Origin: Notospermus geniculatus
Taxonomy: Eukaryota > Nemertea > Pilidiophora > Heteronemertea > Lineidae
Assembly: GCA_002633025.1 (NCBI GenBank)
Contig: NMRB01002499.1
Coordinates: 31,268 to 95,267, forward strand
Length of the DNA: 64,000 bases
Direction: 5' to 3'
This document shows, in pieces, positions 22,133 through 50,474 of this stretch (position 1 is its first letter; the number at the start of each line of letters is the position of its first letter). The notes under the pieces were generated by a model. It was not told the origin of the DNA. It searched no databases and worked only from the letters and a program-made list of their open reading frames with translations. Made by a program: the position numbers and the translations under genes.

Positions 22133-22440
22133 AAAGGCACTCCTCCACAAGAGAGTTTTCTTGTGCGATTTGCCTCTCAATGGGCAAGTCACCAGTTTTT
22201 GTTCCCTGAAGACTTTTGCTAAGATCAACGATGCAAATGCTTGCCCATAGATTTCTAAGGTTGATTCAGGCCTTTCTGTTTGACGGGCACGGAAATACAT
22301 GCGCCTTGTAAACAATAGAAATTCTATTGTTTGCGAAGTGCATGCGTTTTCATGCCCGTCAAACGGAAAGGCCTGGTTGATTCGCCCATAGAGAGCCAAC
22401 TAATACTTAGTATGAAACCTCTCTCGTGGAGTGCCTTTAG
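22133..22440. mobile_element. MITE with AAAGGCACTCC ends, containing a nested palindrome
   Basis: The ends are AAAGGCACTCCTCCACAAGA and, inverted, CTCTCTCGTGGAGTGCCTTT. Inside (22268-22374) sits a second near-perfect palindrome, AGGCCTTTCTGTTTGACGGG facing its complement. The whole piece is missing from copy B near 40548, which supports insertion. Confidence 0.6.
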
Positions 22441-22890
22441 AATCTGACCCTGGAGCCTGTAACCTGTTTCATAAAATGACTTTAAGCTAATGGTACCAAA
22501 TGGAAAATGCATTGAAGTTAATGGTACCATTACCTTAAAGTCATTATGAAACAAGCCCCTGGATGCCTGGTGGTTGGGGCAATTCTTATCTGAATACAAA
22601 GTTTGTTCTACGGTATTAAAAAAATCTGCAGAAAAGCTGGCACTGAGACAGTCAGTGAATAGGAGAACTTATTCTAATGACAGAAGTGACTCAAGAAGGA
22701 CTCAGGCTTGCTTTCCAATGACTGAACTCACCAAACCCTACAAGAGATACTGGTAAATTAAACAGACTGCGGATTTTTTCTTTGTTCGTGGAACAAATCA
22801 ATGACTGCTGGAGATGTCTCATTTAACATTTATAACGATCACCTCAATCAATCCGATTCAATAATATTGACGATGTAGCGATTGGGAAAA

Positions 22891-22959
22891 ATGGGTGGAA
22901 ATACCTCTAAGGTGAACAGGAAGAAAATAAAGGCAAGTACATGGATACATTTCTTTGCA
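22891..22959 (+). other. Conserved micro-ORF with an N-myristoylation-like start
   Basis: ATG GGT GGA... encodes MGGNTSKVNRKKIK, then AAG|GCAAGT, which would be a classical GC-type donor. The stretch is identical in copy B (from 40978). A Gly-2 and basic cluster resemble myristoylated N-termini. No partner exon was identified; chance is possible. Confidence 0.2.
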
Positions 22960-23231
22960 AATATTTGAAATTTGACTATCTCTGTTGGACTGATTCTCTG
23001 AGAAGGGACATTGCACACTTTGACTTCAAAGAACTTCAGAATCCATCCTCATGCCCCCCCCCCTTCATTTCCAACCCAAGTACCAATTAAAGAGCACTCC
23101 AAGACCTCCGTCCAGCCAAGGTCCGAAGTTCCACTGATCAGATATATTGTGGTCTTTGAGAGTCTTGCTGGAACTTGGGCCTGGGGGTGCTCTTCTGAAG
23201 CTTTCCAGTAGTGAAGAGTGACTTCCAATCT

Positions 23232-23780
23232 TCAAAAGTTCACATTCGGAACGACCTGAGGCGAACTGCTTATCTGCCACTGGACGGCGCATTTCACCTC
23301 GGACACAAGTGCAAGGCAGCCATATTGTTTATCAACAAACCCACGTGACCGACCGTGGGACTATTTTGGCAGAATTTTGGCCTGTTAAGGTGTTCAAACT
23401 TATTTGCTGGATAACTTGAGGCATATTAATTATAAACTTACCGGTATCTCATCCAATCTGCCAATTATTGATCAATAACGCAACGTTTTGTGTGACCTAT
23501 TTCGTTCATGCGCAGGGTGTGATGAGGCGAACCGCATTTGAACTCTCACAAACGGGCAGCAATCGTTGCGCATTCAAGATGGCTGCCTTGGAATTGTGTC
23601 CGAGGGGAAATGCGACCGTACGGAAATTGCCGAGCAGTTGCCTTCGGAAGTTCCGAATGAAAAGTTCAGTTGCACGTAGTTCTTTGGATGGCACTCAAAG
23701 GTTTAAAAACAAAGTTTAAAACAGAGTTTAAAACAAAGTTTAAAACTAAGTTCCTTGAAAGTTCCTCAAAAGTTCAAGAA
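23232..23780. mobile_element. Long foldback element private to copy A
   Basis: Arms of about 95 bases (23233-23325 and 23577-23670) are imperfect inverted repeats, for example AAGTTCACATTCGGAAC facing GTTCCGAATGAAAAGTTC. Copy B runs straight across the site near 41330. Confidence 0.55.
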
Positions 23781-23893
23781 AGGCAGTACATATTCTACTT
23801 CGTATTCTACTTGACCAACATGGCCAACACTCTCACCACATTCACTAGTTTCGGGCTTGGTGCTTAACTCTCTTTTGAGATGAAGTTTGTTAA

Positions 23894-24102
23894 AGGAGCA
23901 CGGTATTGTCACTTTTTCTCGACAGTCAGCCGGCGCCACCGCGCCACTCTCCAACCCAGGGACGAACTACGTTGTCGGCGAATTGACCCAATTTACTATG
24001 TAGGTTTTGTAATGCATTTTTGTTGTTCGTCTTACTGCCGCTGGGTGGCTCCCTCTATGTCAGCAGTCAAATAACGCATTTGAGAGCCAATACCGTTCCC
24101 CT
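23894..24102. mobile_element. MITE M2 with TTAA target duplication
   Basis: The ends AGGAGCACGGTATTG and CAATACCGTTCCCCT are inverted. TTAA flanks both sides (23890-23893, 24103-24106), and the empty site in copy B (near 41420) has a single TTAA. A second, inverted copy is at 54100-54303 with TTGA duplications. The 4-bp TTRA target suggests a piggyBac- or Kolobok-like transposase. Confidence 0.75.
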
Positions 24103-24843
24103 TTAAATGGACCAAGAAGAGGATGCCTTCGTTACAACACGTGCGGACTCCTGAAATATTGATCGATTGATTGTTGTGATAATGATTGTCAGGTTGACGA
24201 TAGTTACCGGGGTGACCACCAGCAGACGGCTGATCGCTGCTAGTAGAAATAATGGTGTTGGTTATTAAAGCTACTTAATAATGTGTGTGGGTCTATGTAT
24301 GTACATGTACATGTAATTTATAGTTTGTCTTGTGTGAGGTGTTTTATACACAGCACTGCGAGAATGATCCAAGCTGGTATGACTGGTCAATAGCTTTATA
24401 CCGGTAGTTGTCTTTGGAATGGAGTTTAACATACTGACGGATAACAGTTCCCCGTTTGGGTTTAACTAACGGAAGGACTATTGACTTTGCCGTGTTTTGT
24501 TGCCTTGCTAAGAAAGATTCGGGGAGAATCCCTCAGTCACCCCGAGTTTAAGGCTTTGTTAGGTTCTTGCACATGTTGATGTGAATCTGGGTTGACTCCC
24601 GACTCCAACCGAGTTCAGTATCAGGAAAACGAACCAACCACTCTAATCGGGATGGACAATTCCTCCAAGGTCCAATGTTGTTGTTGTGCGACATTAGCAG
24701 TCCGGGATTGGATTCCAAAAAGCAATGAATTGTGGGACTGACCAATCTGTGAAGTTTTTATAGGATGACTGCTAGTTTGAATTCAACTTGGCCTCGCATG
24801 GCCTTGCACAGAAGGCTGACATCACAGCAGGTAAAGAGTATGG

Positions 24844-24984
24844 GCCGTATTCAAAAAGTTTGTTTTTAAGACTTAGACGCGTGTAACTTTGTCAGATGCA
24901 TGGCGGAAAAGTGTGCATTTAGTGAAGTTACACACATCTAAGTCTTAATCGCGCGATGATCACCTTTTTTGAATACGGCCCTAT
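24844..24984. mobile_element. Palindromic MITE H2
   Basis: The arms begin GGGCCGTATTCAAAAA and continue TTAAGACTTAGACGCGTGTAA, with the complement at the right. Copy B holds only the left half (42159-42236) because of a deletion that runs on to its CACTGAAATGG. Confidence 0.65.
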
Positions 24985-25408
24985 ATGTGTACCAATGCCT
25001 TTTCCATGCCTCAGTCATAGGCCTAACACAGATGTGTCATGACATCACAGGCTCGGAAACCTGCCGACAGCACTGAAATGGTTAACAGAGAGACGCCGTC
25101 TTGGCAGAGGTGTCTGTAAGGAAGGCTCCTCTCTGGTTATTGCCCATTTACCAGCTAGCATGGCTCAATTCCAATGCCCAAAACCTGACATGAACTTTAG
25201 GTCATTCAAGGTCCGTGACCCCAGTGAGTGCTAATATGTAAATATTTCATTTTAAAATCATGGCAACGAGACGCATCAGAGAGAAAGCTCTCGATATTTC
25301 TAGTTTTTACCCCCTGGGGCCGTCAACACATTACAAAACTGCAGGGTATCATTAGGTATCGCCCATCACTTCACTATGGACGGAGTTCAAGCCCCACTTG
25401 CTGTCAAG

Positions 25409-33372
<7,964 letters not shown>

Positions 33373-34714
33373 CGAGGATGGGTACTATTTAGCTGGTTAT
33401 ATTTGGTTCTGTGTTGATAGCATATGACGCATTTTATCAAATTTACCGATGGGATACAGTCCATTGAAAATCTGCAATGCCCTCCATGCCAAAACATTCG
33501 TATATCTCAACTATGCACAATTATCCTGCTGACGATTTTCCCTCCAGCTGATGCTGATTCCCTCCAGGTATACCAAATTCACCCCGTGAACACAGATCAC
33601 TTTCTTCCAATAATCAATCTAGAATTCATTCCATGGACTTAGAAAGATTCTCAAAGAAGTGATAATCAAGGACCTTCTTCACAAAGCCGCTGTTGGTTGT
33701 CTGACTTCGTGAGCCCTTGACTGGTTCTCTGTCCTTGGACTGATCAGGTAGCTACCCGGTAGTCATATGGATTGGACAGGAAACCAGTTAAAGTAAGAAT
33801 CAAGGCCGCGTGCGTCCGTCCCGGTCGGATTTCCAAAACCAACTGAATGATAGGTAGGCAATCACGTGCACCTGACGTCACACCACTTCGGATATCAGCA
33901 CATTTGTTTCATCTCACACACAGTAAATAGAAACACAGCAGAATGAAATCAGAAGTGCAAAAATCTTGGCCTACATTCCAGAGACTCACAGCACATGTGA
34001 TCATTTTCAGGTTACACTGCAGAAAATGCCATGTGCACACACTGACACAGATGTCACAGTGTGCCTTGAAAAGCTGGCCAGTGCTGCATGACCCATAAAT
34101 GACTACCGGTACACAACACACATACCAAACAAGGCACACACCCACTGGCCATGCCTTCAATGAAGCAATGAAAATAAATTCAAGCAAACAATGGACTCTG
34201 AATTAGACCCAATTACATTATAAAACTGACTAGCTTGACCTACAATAGAGAGGAACAATGGCACAAAATTGGACATTCAAGGGAATTGATCAAAGCCAAT
34301 ACAGTTGATACTTTTGGGGAAAATTGATCAGGGCAATAAAAGTTCTTGGGGGAAATTATCAGGTATAGCCTAAAAAGGTCCAACACGTCCATGTAACAAT
34401 AGAGTGTTTGCAGGTGACGTCACAGCGGCCATGTTGGAGGCATACAACAAAAGAACAGACTTCCAAAACAATCGAAGTTAATCTCCATAGACCGTGACTG
34501 GCGACAAATTCTTTTGTTCATACATCCAACATAACCACCGGTGCAAACACTAGGCCGTTTTTCAGGGGAACTGATTGGCTAGGCCTACATATTGAGTGTG
34601 ATAGTGACATGGATCACTGTTGTTCCAAATCTGGTATTTCAGAAGTTCTTTCTCGCCTACTCCACATGATCACATTTGATCAAATTTACGGAATAGGGGA
34701 GAGACAAAACTTAC
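33373..34714. other. PASK copy A 3' flank and copy junction
   Basis: It holds the 3' UTR of PASK copy A, the end of copy A (33801), 94 unshared bases, and the start of copy B (33896), which is DIDO1 intron-4 sequence. No exon is seen apart from the neighbours. Confidence 0.6.
34403..34550. mobile_element. MITE M1, private to copy B, TAG duplication
   Basis: It is about the same sequence as the nested element at 16318-16467. TAG lies on both sides (34400-34402, 34551-34553); copy A has the empty site ACAATAGACC at 17108-17117. Confidence 0.7.
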
Positions 34715-36049
34715 AATTTTGTCGCTATTCGGCGGTCTTCCTCTCCTCCTGGGTATTTTTTTCCCAGTCTCTCCCTCCGCTGTCTCTTCCTCTGATTCTT
34801 CGTTTGTTTTCTTCATGGCCTCCTGTTCTTGTCTGATGTTTTCTTGCCGTATTTTTTCAGCCAATTCACGCGTTTCTTGCTCAACAATTCTCACGGATCG
34901 TCTGGAAAAATGAAACGGAGGTATTTCTAGTCATTCTTCCGGGAAAATGTTCTGCATGTAACCACCCCATGAGGCAACAACTGACCCCCCCCCCAAATAT
35001 GTGAGAGAAGAGAAAAAGAGCACAAACAGCATACCTTTGTGGGGGAAAGAACGGCTTTCCCTTTTTCCTTGAACCTCTGATACCTTTACCCCCTTCCTGG
35101 GCCTCATCTTCTTGTGTCGAATCCTCCTCCTTTTGTGTCCCCCCTTCTGCTACTTTGAGTTTTTCATAACCTGGCGATGTGATTTCATGGGTGCCGGGGA
35201 TGTCAAAAGTCCCAACGATATCAGCCAAGGGACCACTGTGTAATCCAACCTACAGGACAAGAGATCATTACTGTGACCATTTGACAAATATGGTGACATT
35301 CAGAGGTCAAATGGTAATGAATGGTGCAGACACATCACAGAATGTGAAAACCTCATACTTACATTCAGTATCATACTAGCATCCCTCACTGTGTCTAAGT
35401 CAATATCAAAATCATGTGATGTTGACGCCATCTCGGTAACATCTTGTTTATCCTCCAAGGTGTTCTCCCCAAGCAGACGACTAATGCTGTCCTCCAGGTT
35501 TTGATCATGCTCCTGCTCCTCTGTTACGAAGGACGGAGCGGGGGAATTCACGAACGGGTCACTTGTCTGTTGGAGAAGTTGTGTGACCTCATCTGATTGG
35601 AGCACAGCATCAATCTTTGATATCTCTTCCTCGCTCATTCCAGAAAATGGATTCTTCCCCTGAAAAGCCAAAAAGCTTGAAAGGCACCTGAGAAACTTTT
35701 ACATAGGTAGCTCTCTGTGAGCAATTTCCATCTTTGTGGCAGGATTTATGTAAGATTTCAGGATGGGGTAGTTTGATAGTTTAATGAAATTGCCAGGGGC
35801 AAAAAAATATGGGTTGACCAAATTGCTCTACATCAACCTGACACAGGGGTAACAATATACGGAGCAAGAAAAACAGGCCCTTACCATGATGTCATCAATC
35901 TCGCCGAGGGACCATTCATTTCCCGTTAGACTTTCATCAAACAAATTGGACATCGAAGCACTAGGAAAACTGTCAATAGACTGGTTGCCAGAACCTTCCC
36001 CAAGCAAGGGATCTGGGGATGGCTGTGTTGTAGAGACGCGATCAGCCAT
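34715..36049 (-). CDS. Duplicate of DIDO1 exons 1-4 only
   Basis: Exons 36049-35885, 35659-35363, 35249-35035 and 34901-34715 match DIDO1 exons 1-4 in length, phase and splice sites, with a few substitutions (for example DATEM to DVTEM). The frame is open over 288 codons, including the AT-hook-like RRRGRPP, but there is no PHD, TFIIS or SPOC exon: left of it lies the copy junction and then PASK copy A. If the duplication is real this is a truncated gene fragment; if it is an allele placed end to end, it is the other haplotype of the same gene. Its own 5' region, including the promoter-like block, is present. Confidence 0.7.
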
Positions 36050-36115
36050 TGTTAAACTTCAACTTGCAAAACACAACTTTAGTTGGATATCTGAAAAAGC
36101 ATTTAGGGGGCCGAT

Positions 36116-36840
36116 TAGTTATGGTAACCATATCGACCAGGCATAGCTTCTTTTACGATATGACATTGACGGCTATTGCCTGGTACGTTATGGTTTACCC
36201 ATATGCTGCCTGTGGTGCATAGTGTATTTCATGTACTGAACAAAATCACCAATTATTGTCAAACCTGACTAAATTCGAATAATTAACTGTCATGAATCCT
36301 TTCATTTATCCTCATTTCTCATAGTGGTATTCCAAAAGACAGAAAAATTGGCACAAATTAGGAAAAAACTTTGATACAAAACTCCGTCGAAATGTCACCA
36401 ACACATGTAAACAAGTCGCGAACTCGTAGCTGTCACAAGACCCGAGGTCACGTGACTGGGCGTAGTCGCTGACACTGAATGAGAACGAGACTAACGTCAC
36501 TGCGCAATTGCATTGCGCGAGACTCCCATCATGGCGTGTCACCGGCCTGTACATTTCGATTCGAGAAGCGGATTTTAAACTCGATTTGGGAAGTAAATAA
36601 GAACGGGATTTTACTAAATTCACTCGGATATGGTGTATCGACGATAGCTCAACAACACAGGAATACAATATTGTGGATTTTCGTCCTGGTAGTGTGAATT
36701 AACAGTGCCCGCCCGGAATTCGGGGCGGAGGTGCTCCACAGGGAATGTATTGGGCGATCTGAGACTCTGTATGCGCGCTATGTAAAAGTCAGTTTGTAAC
36801 AGCAAAAGCGGAGCATACAGAGTCCCAGTTACTGAGACTA
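36116..36840. mobile_element. 725-bp element with hAT-like 8-9 bp target duplication
   Basis: GGGGCCGAT occurs on both sides (36107-36115, 36841-36849), while copy A has it once (near 18690). The ends TAGTTATGGTAAC and, inverted, TAGTCTCAGTAAC agree at 9 of 13 positions. No transposase is visible. The inside contains a CG-richer stretch near 36480-36560. Confidence 0.65.
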
Positions 36841-38346
36841 GGGGCCGATGTGAATTGTGATTGTGAAAAACACAAAACGGCTATAGGCTAGGCTAGGCCT
36901 AGTACAGCTGTCAAAACCATAGGAACATGAAGTGTTCTTGTTTCTATACTACTAAAACTGGGGCAGGCCTACTTTCTGTTTCAACTTCCAATCTCGTCGA
37001 GACGAGAGACTCCTCGACCTGGATCCTCACCGCCGCGTGCAAGCAGCACTGCTGTCACTGAGCCCACTGACTGTGCAGACCACAAGGAATCAAGAGATGT
37101 AAATACGATTTTCACACCAATAAAACAGGTAAGAATATGCAGCAAGGTCGAGCAGCTGGTGTATATGTGTACAGTATACAATGCACATGACCTGCACGCA
37201 CGGGGATGTACGGCGAGTACGTGTACGAAAACACGCAGAACTTCCCGAAACATGCCAAAGCTAATTCACCTGCCAGTTGCTCAAAAACGGCTGGCAATTC
37301 GAACTTAATCTTCATTTTGTTCTCTAAACATACATTTAGCACATCATTGACTGTGGTCAACATTTATTCTCACACAGTATTCCTGTAGAAAATGATCGAT
37401 TTTCCTTGACTTTCTGTCACAAGAACTCGGCCTGCGCCATTTTGGAAGTAACTCGCGCATGCCCCCATCTCACGGAAATTGCCGAACTCAACCCGACAAT
37501 GCCCGAAGTTGTTAATAAAATGGCGGATGAATCAAAAATGTAAAAAGCTTGATTTATTCATAAAATATGCCATAACTGCTTAATTGATGGCCCGATGTGT
37601 CTGAAAATGTTCAGTATAGTAGAACTATTGGTGCTTCAAGATTTGAATATCTTGGATTTGGCGTAACATCCACACAAAAAAGAAAATTTCACTTAATTCC
37701 TATGCAAAGACATGCATGTGCATGCATCATCATGTACATCATGTACATACAGTACACATTCATTCATGTCATGCACAATCACACACCACATGCATTCTGC
37801 TCATCATGTCACTGCACCAAATGCTTGCATTTTTAGTATCGGTATGTACCTTGTCCTTGTAGATCAGAAGAAGCTACCGCCTTTTGGTTGCTGTTTGTGG
37901 AATGTTGCTGCTGACGTCAGTGACGAGCTGATTTGCCCATATATGGTTGGAAATTCTAGTCGGAAAATCGTGGAGTAGCAGGCCTATTTACTACTTGTAG
38001 GCCCAGAGAGTGATGAAGAAGAGGCAGGCTCCCGCAACTTATGTCAGCGACATCATCATGATCATACCATAGCAGTGTCTCTTCAATTGATGAAAATAAA
38101 GTTTTTATTTTTCCAGTGTTCAGGAAAATGTCAAAAAAAGAATGAGTTTGGAATTTCCTCCTGTGCATCCAGGACGCCTTGCGCATAGCCTCCCTTTGAG
38201 GATAAAATCTCCAGTTGAACAAGCAAAACATTTAGTGAGTAACTTTAATTCTTGCAATCATCAAACTTCTGCTTCAGGGTTAGGTTCCATAATCCACCAC
38301 TAGGGGGCTTACATGGCAAGGTGCTGGCTTTGGACATGTTCATGTA

Positions 38347-38526
38347 TTCATCGTATCCATGACGTAACTCCGACAGTGTCCGCCATTGCTGACGTCGCAA
38401 GGGTGGTGGGCAAATGACGCAAGGGTGGTGGGCAAAATTCATTGCTTTGCTGAAGAAGCTGGTGGGCAAAACGCGCAACGTCACAACGTCATGTAGGCCT
38501 GGATATGACGTCATGGATACGATGAA
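38347..38526. mobile_element. MITE with TA target duplication, private to copy B
   Basis: TTCATCGTATCCATGACGT at the left and its exact complement at the right form 19-bp perfect ends, flanked by TA (38345-38346, 38527-38528). Copy A has the empty site CATGTATAGTAG (20204-20215). TA targets are typical of Tc1/mariner. Inside, GCAAGGGTGGTGGGCAAA is repeated. Confidence 0.75.
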
Positions 38527-40339
38527 TAGTAGAAGAGTTTGGTACATTGTAACTTTTTGCTGATTTGCATCATGTTGCCATGGAGACGGGCATTGATCAG
38601 CCAATGGTCACTCTGCTGTTCAATGTGCAACTGCAAGAGTGCAATGATCAATTATTCATGGGTCTCTGTACCACTAACGCATAATTCATCAAACTTTTGC
38701 TGATTGCAAATAATGAGTTGCAGAGTTTACAGGTTTTTGGTCGAAGATAGCAAACAAACTGAAAGTTTGTGACCGACAATGTGCAGAGTCGAGCTCACCC
38801 TTGATCAATTTACCCTATGTGTATGCAACAGCCAGAATATATGTTGCTCAGTGAAGATTAAAAGGCAAATATATCACGACTTTGACAGGATATCATTACC
38901 ACAGGAAACTGACTTCACTTGATAAGAACTGTATGAAATGGGTGGGTCAGCATACTTCTACACTATGCTTATTGTGCAAATAGACTTCCCTTGACCACTG
39001 AGCTGCAGCGATGAGACAACACACACATACTCTCATCTATCTAGGCTGGAAAAATACAGGTTATCAGAATGATTGCAATCGCAACTGAACTATACCCCTG
39101 AGTTTTTCAATTCTGATGAGTTTCCTCATATTCATCAGTATAATATTTCAGATCAATTCTCATTCCGTCCAGATTGATTCAGCCTCCTGCTTGCACTTTG
39201 CACCACGTTGATATTGAACAGAGGCTAATCCATGTCGTTATTGGATAATTTTATTCAACAGTTGGTTGATTTATGTAGAGATAAAGAATGGTTTATCGAT
39301 AAACTAGATTAGAGTTTTTTAGTATCTGCACACGGGCGGTTCCTGTCATTATCCATTACTTGACAGGCACTGACAGTTTGCCTGTGAACTTCATACCACT
39401 TTCTGCATTGGACTGATTTTGCTCTTTTCAATGCTCAGTTGTGGATTTAGGATTAAATACTACAATTATTCACTGGAGCTGTTGCTCTGTTTGCTGAGAT
39501 GGCTGGAGTGTGATTAAAGCCGTAATAATGGAAGTTTAACGTCACTGACACTGGATTTCATCGTGTTAACCCTTGTACATTCAGCATGTTCATGAAAAAA
39601 ATACGACCATGTGATTCACATTGTGAAACATGTGGCTGGGACAAAAATAGACAAGATTAGGTAGTACTAGTATCACACTGACAGTGACAGACTTGATTGA
39701 TCAACTGTCTTTGGTATCCAGGCCTAAATCTAGCCTCATTGTTCCTGTGTCATTTCATCTACCAGTGACTTCAGTTGGGTTTTTTTTATCTCAAATTCAT
39801 CTGATGCATTCACTCTACTTTTTAAAAAGAACCCCATTATTTCCACCACAATGGATCGAAACTCATTAGAAATGATATTCTACTTGTTGCCTTGGTGACG
39901 TATCAACATTTGAATCGTGGAGTACTTTTGAAAGTTGTACTGAGTGGATTTCAGTTGAAATTATGTTACAAGTGACAGCTTGGATTTGACAATCAGGAAG
40001 TGGAGGGGAAATTTTGTACCCCTTGATTCCCACTTTTGAACACTTGTCTGTCTGTCTGATGCACTTTCTGTCAGAAAGGCGTGGGTAATGGTCTGAAAAC
40101 AATCAGCATTTCATTTTATTGGATGGTTTCATAAACATACACAGTCACAGGATTTGTTGCCGTGGGGATTTTCCAGTGTTTTGAATGTTCATCCACTTTG
40201 ATGTGCTGAGGAAAGGATCTGGTGTTAATTTTCATTTATCACCTGAACATTGTCAAGTGAATGGAGTCAGTGTTTCCGCTAGAGGGGGTACAGGGGGTAT
40301 GTCCCCTCCTTAAAATGTCAAAATTTGTGTTTTTGACTA

Positions 40340-40483
40340 AAGCGGCGTTCATTGGCACACAGATTTTGTCCGATTCAGGTCCGTAAAAAATAGTTCAAAT
40401 GGACTTTTGCGTTGTCATATCCGGAAAACTAGGGGCAAACGGACTGAAAATGGATCGGATCCGTGTGCCAATGAACCCTGCTT
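40340..40483. mobile_element. MITE with GTTCATTGGCACAC ends, private to copy B
   Basis: Inverted ends GCGTTCATTGGCACAC and GTGTGCCAATGAACC enclose about 110 bases; copy A reads straight through (near 22000). Short TAA-like flanks may be the target duplication. Confidence 0.6.
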
Positions 40484-42584
40484 AAGAATTCTGTCAAATT
40501 TTCTCCTTGTCCCCCTTTAACAAATTCCTGGTAGAAACACTGGGAGTAATAGAATCTGAACCTGGAGCCTGTTTCATAAAATGACTTTAAGCTAATATGG
40601 TATCAAATGGAAAATGCATTGAAGTTAATGGTACCATTAGCTAAAGTCATTGTATGAAACAGGCCCCTGGTGGTTGGGGCAATTCTTATCTGAATACAAA
40701 GTTCGCTCTCTTAAAAATCTGCAGAAAAGCTGGCACTGACAGTCAGTGAATCGGAGAACTTATTCTAATGACAGAAGTGACTCAAGAAGGACTCAGGCTT
40801 GCTTTCCAATGACTGAACTCACCAAACCCTACAAGTGCATATAAATTAGACAGAGGGTTTCTTCTTTGTTCGTGGAACAAATCAATGACTGCTGGAGATG
40901 TCTCATGTATTTGTAACGATCACCTTAATCAATCCGATTCAATAATATTGACGATGTACATGTAGCGATTGGGAAAAATGGGTGGAAATACCTCTAAGGT
41001 GAACAGGAAGAAAATAAAGGCAAGTACATGGATACATTTCTTTGCAAATATTTGAAATTTGATTATCTCTGTTACTGGACTGATTCTCTGAGAAGGGACA
41101 TCGCACACTTTGACTTCAAAGAACTTCAGAATCGAAGACCCATGCCCCCCCCCCCCATTTCCAACCCAAGTACCAATTAAAGAGCACTCCAAGACCTCCC
41201 GTCCAGCCAAGGTCCGAAGTTCAACTGATCAGATATATTGTGATCTTTGAGCGTCTTGCTGGAACTTGGGCCTGGGGGTGCTCTTCTGAAGCTTTCCAGT
41301 AGTGAAGAGTAACTTCCAATCATCTTCATGCAAAGGCAGTACATATTAGTTCACCACCATGGCCAACTCTTTCACTAGTTTCAGGCTTGGTGCTTAACTC
41401 TCTTTTGAGTTACAGTTTGTTAAATAGACCAAGAAGGTGACGCCTTCGTTACAACACGTGCAGACTCCTGAAATATTGATCGATTGATTGTTGTGATAAT
41501 GATTGTCAGGTTGACGATAGTTACCGGGGTGACCACCAGCAGACGGCTGATCGCTGCTAGTAGAAATAATGGTGTTGGTTATTAAAGCTACTTAATAATG
41601 TGTGTGGGTCCTATGTATGTACATGTAATTTATAGTTTGTCTTGTGTGAGGTGTTTTATACACAGCACTGCGAGAATGATCCAAGCTGGTATGACTGGTC
41701 AATAGCTTACCGGTAGTTTTCTTTGGAATGGAGTTTAACATACTGACGGATAACAGTTCCCCGTTTGGGTTTAACTATCGGAAGGACTATTGACTTTGCC
41801 GTGTTTTGTTGCCTTGCTAAGAAAGATTCGGGGAGAATCCCTCAGTCCCCCCTGAATTTCAGGCTTTATGTTACATTCTTGTCTTTATGTGAATCTGGGT
41901 TGACTCCCGACTCCAACCGAGTTCAATCTCAGGAAAACGAACCAACTACTCTAATCGGGATGGACTAAGTCCAATGTCGTCATTGTTCATGACAGATGTC
42001 GCCAATGACATTAGCAGTCCGGGATTGGATTCCAAAAAGCAATGAATTGTGGGACAGACCAATCTGTGAAGTTTTTATAGGATGACTGCTAGTTTGAATT
42101 CAACTTGGCCTCGCATGGCCTTGCACAGAATGCTGACATCACAGCAGGTAAAGAGTACGGGCCGTATTCAAAAAGTGTGTTTAAGACTTAGACGCGTGTA
42201 ACTTCGTCAGATGCATGGTAGAAGTGAGTGCATTTAGCACTGAAATGGTTAACACAGAGATGCTGTCCTGGCAGAGGTGTCCGTAAGGGAGGTTCCTCTC
42301 TGGTTATTGCCCATTTACCAGCTAGCATGGCTCAATTCCAATGCCCAAAACCTGACATGAACTTTAGGTCATTGAAGGTCTGTGACCCCCAGTGAGTGCT
42401 AATATAGGGTAAATATTCATTTTATCCTGTTTAAAAAACATGGCAACGAGACACATCAGTGAGAAAGCTCTCGATAATTTCTAGTTTTTGCCCCCTGGGG
42501 GCGTCAACACATTACTGCCAGGGTATCATTAGGTATCGCACATCACTTCACTATGGACGGAGTCCAAGCCCAATTGATGTCAAA

Positions 42585-50279
<7,695 letters not shown>

Positions 50280-50474
50280 CGAGGACGGGTACTATTTAGC
50301 TGGTTATATTTGGTTCTGTGTTGATAGCATATGACGCATTTTATCAAATTTACCGATGAGATACAGTCCATTGAAAATCTGCAATGCCCTCCATGCCAAA
50401 ACATTCGTATATCTCAACTATGCACAATTATCCTGCTGACGATTTTCCCTCCAGCTGATGCTGATTCCCTCCAA

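Larger units (their letters stand above)
18632..25408. other. Intergenic region between DIDO1 and PASK copy A
   Basis: The two genes diverge from here. It holds a promoter-like stretch (19260-19410), several MITEs (22133-22440, 23232-23780, 23894-24102, 24844-24984) and long stretches in which I see nothing. Untranslated first exons of either gene may lie here. Confidence 0.6.
36850..42584. other. Intergenic region between DIDO1 fragment and PASK copy B
   Basis: Counterpart of 18690-25408. It holds the promoter-like block (37270-37540), MITEs at 38347-38526 and 40340-40483 and the truncated H2 element (42159-42236). Nothing else coding is recognised. Confidence 0.6.

Noticed and set aside
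25376-25408. Upstream start codon for PASK (MDGVQAPLAVK)
   Set aside because: In copy B one base is missing, putting this ATG out of frame, while the downstream MSMRS start is kept in both.
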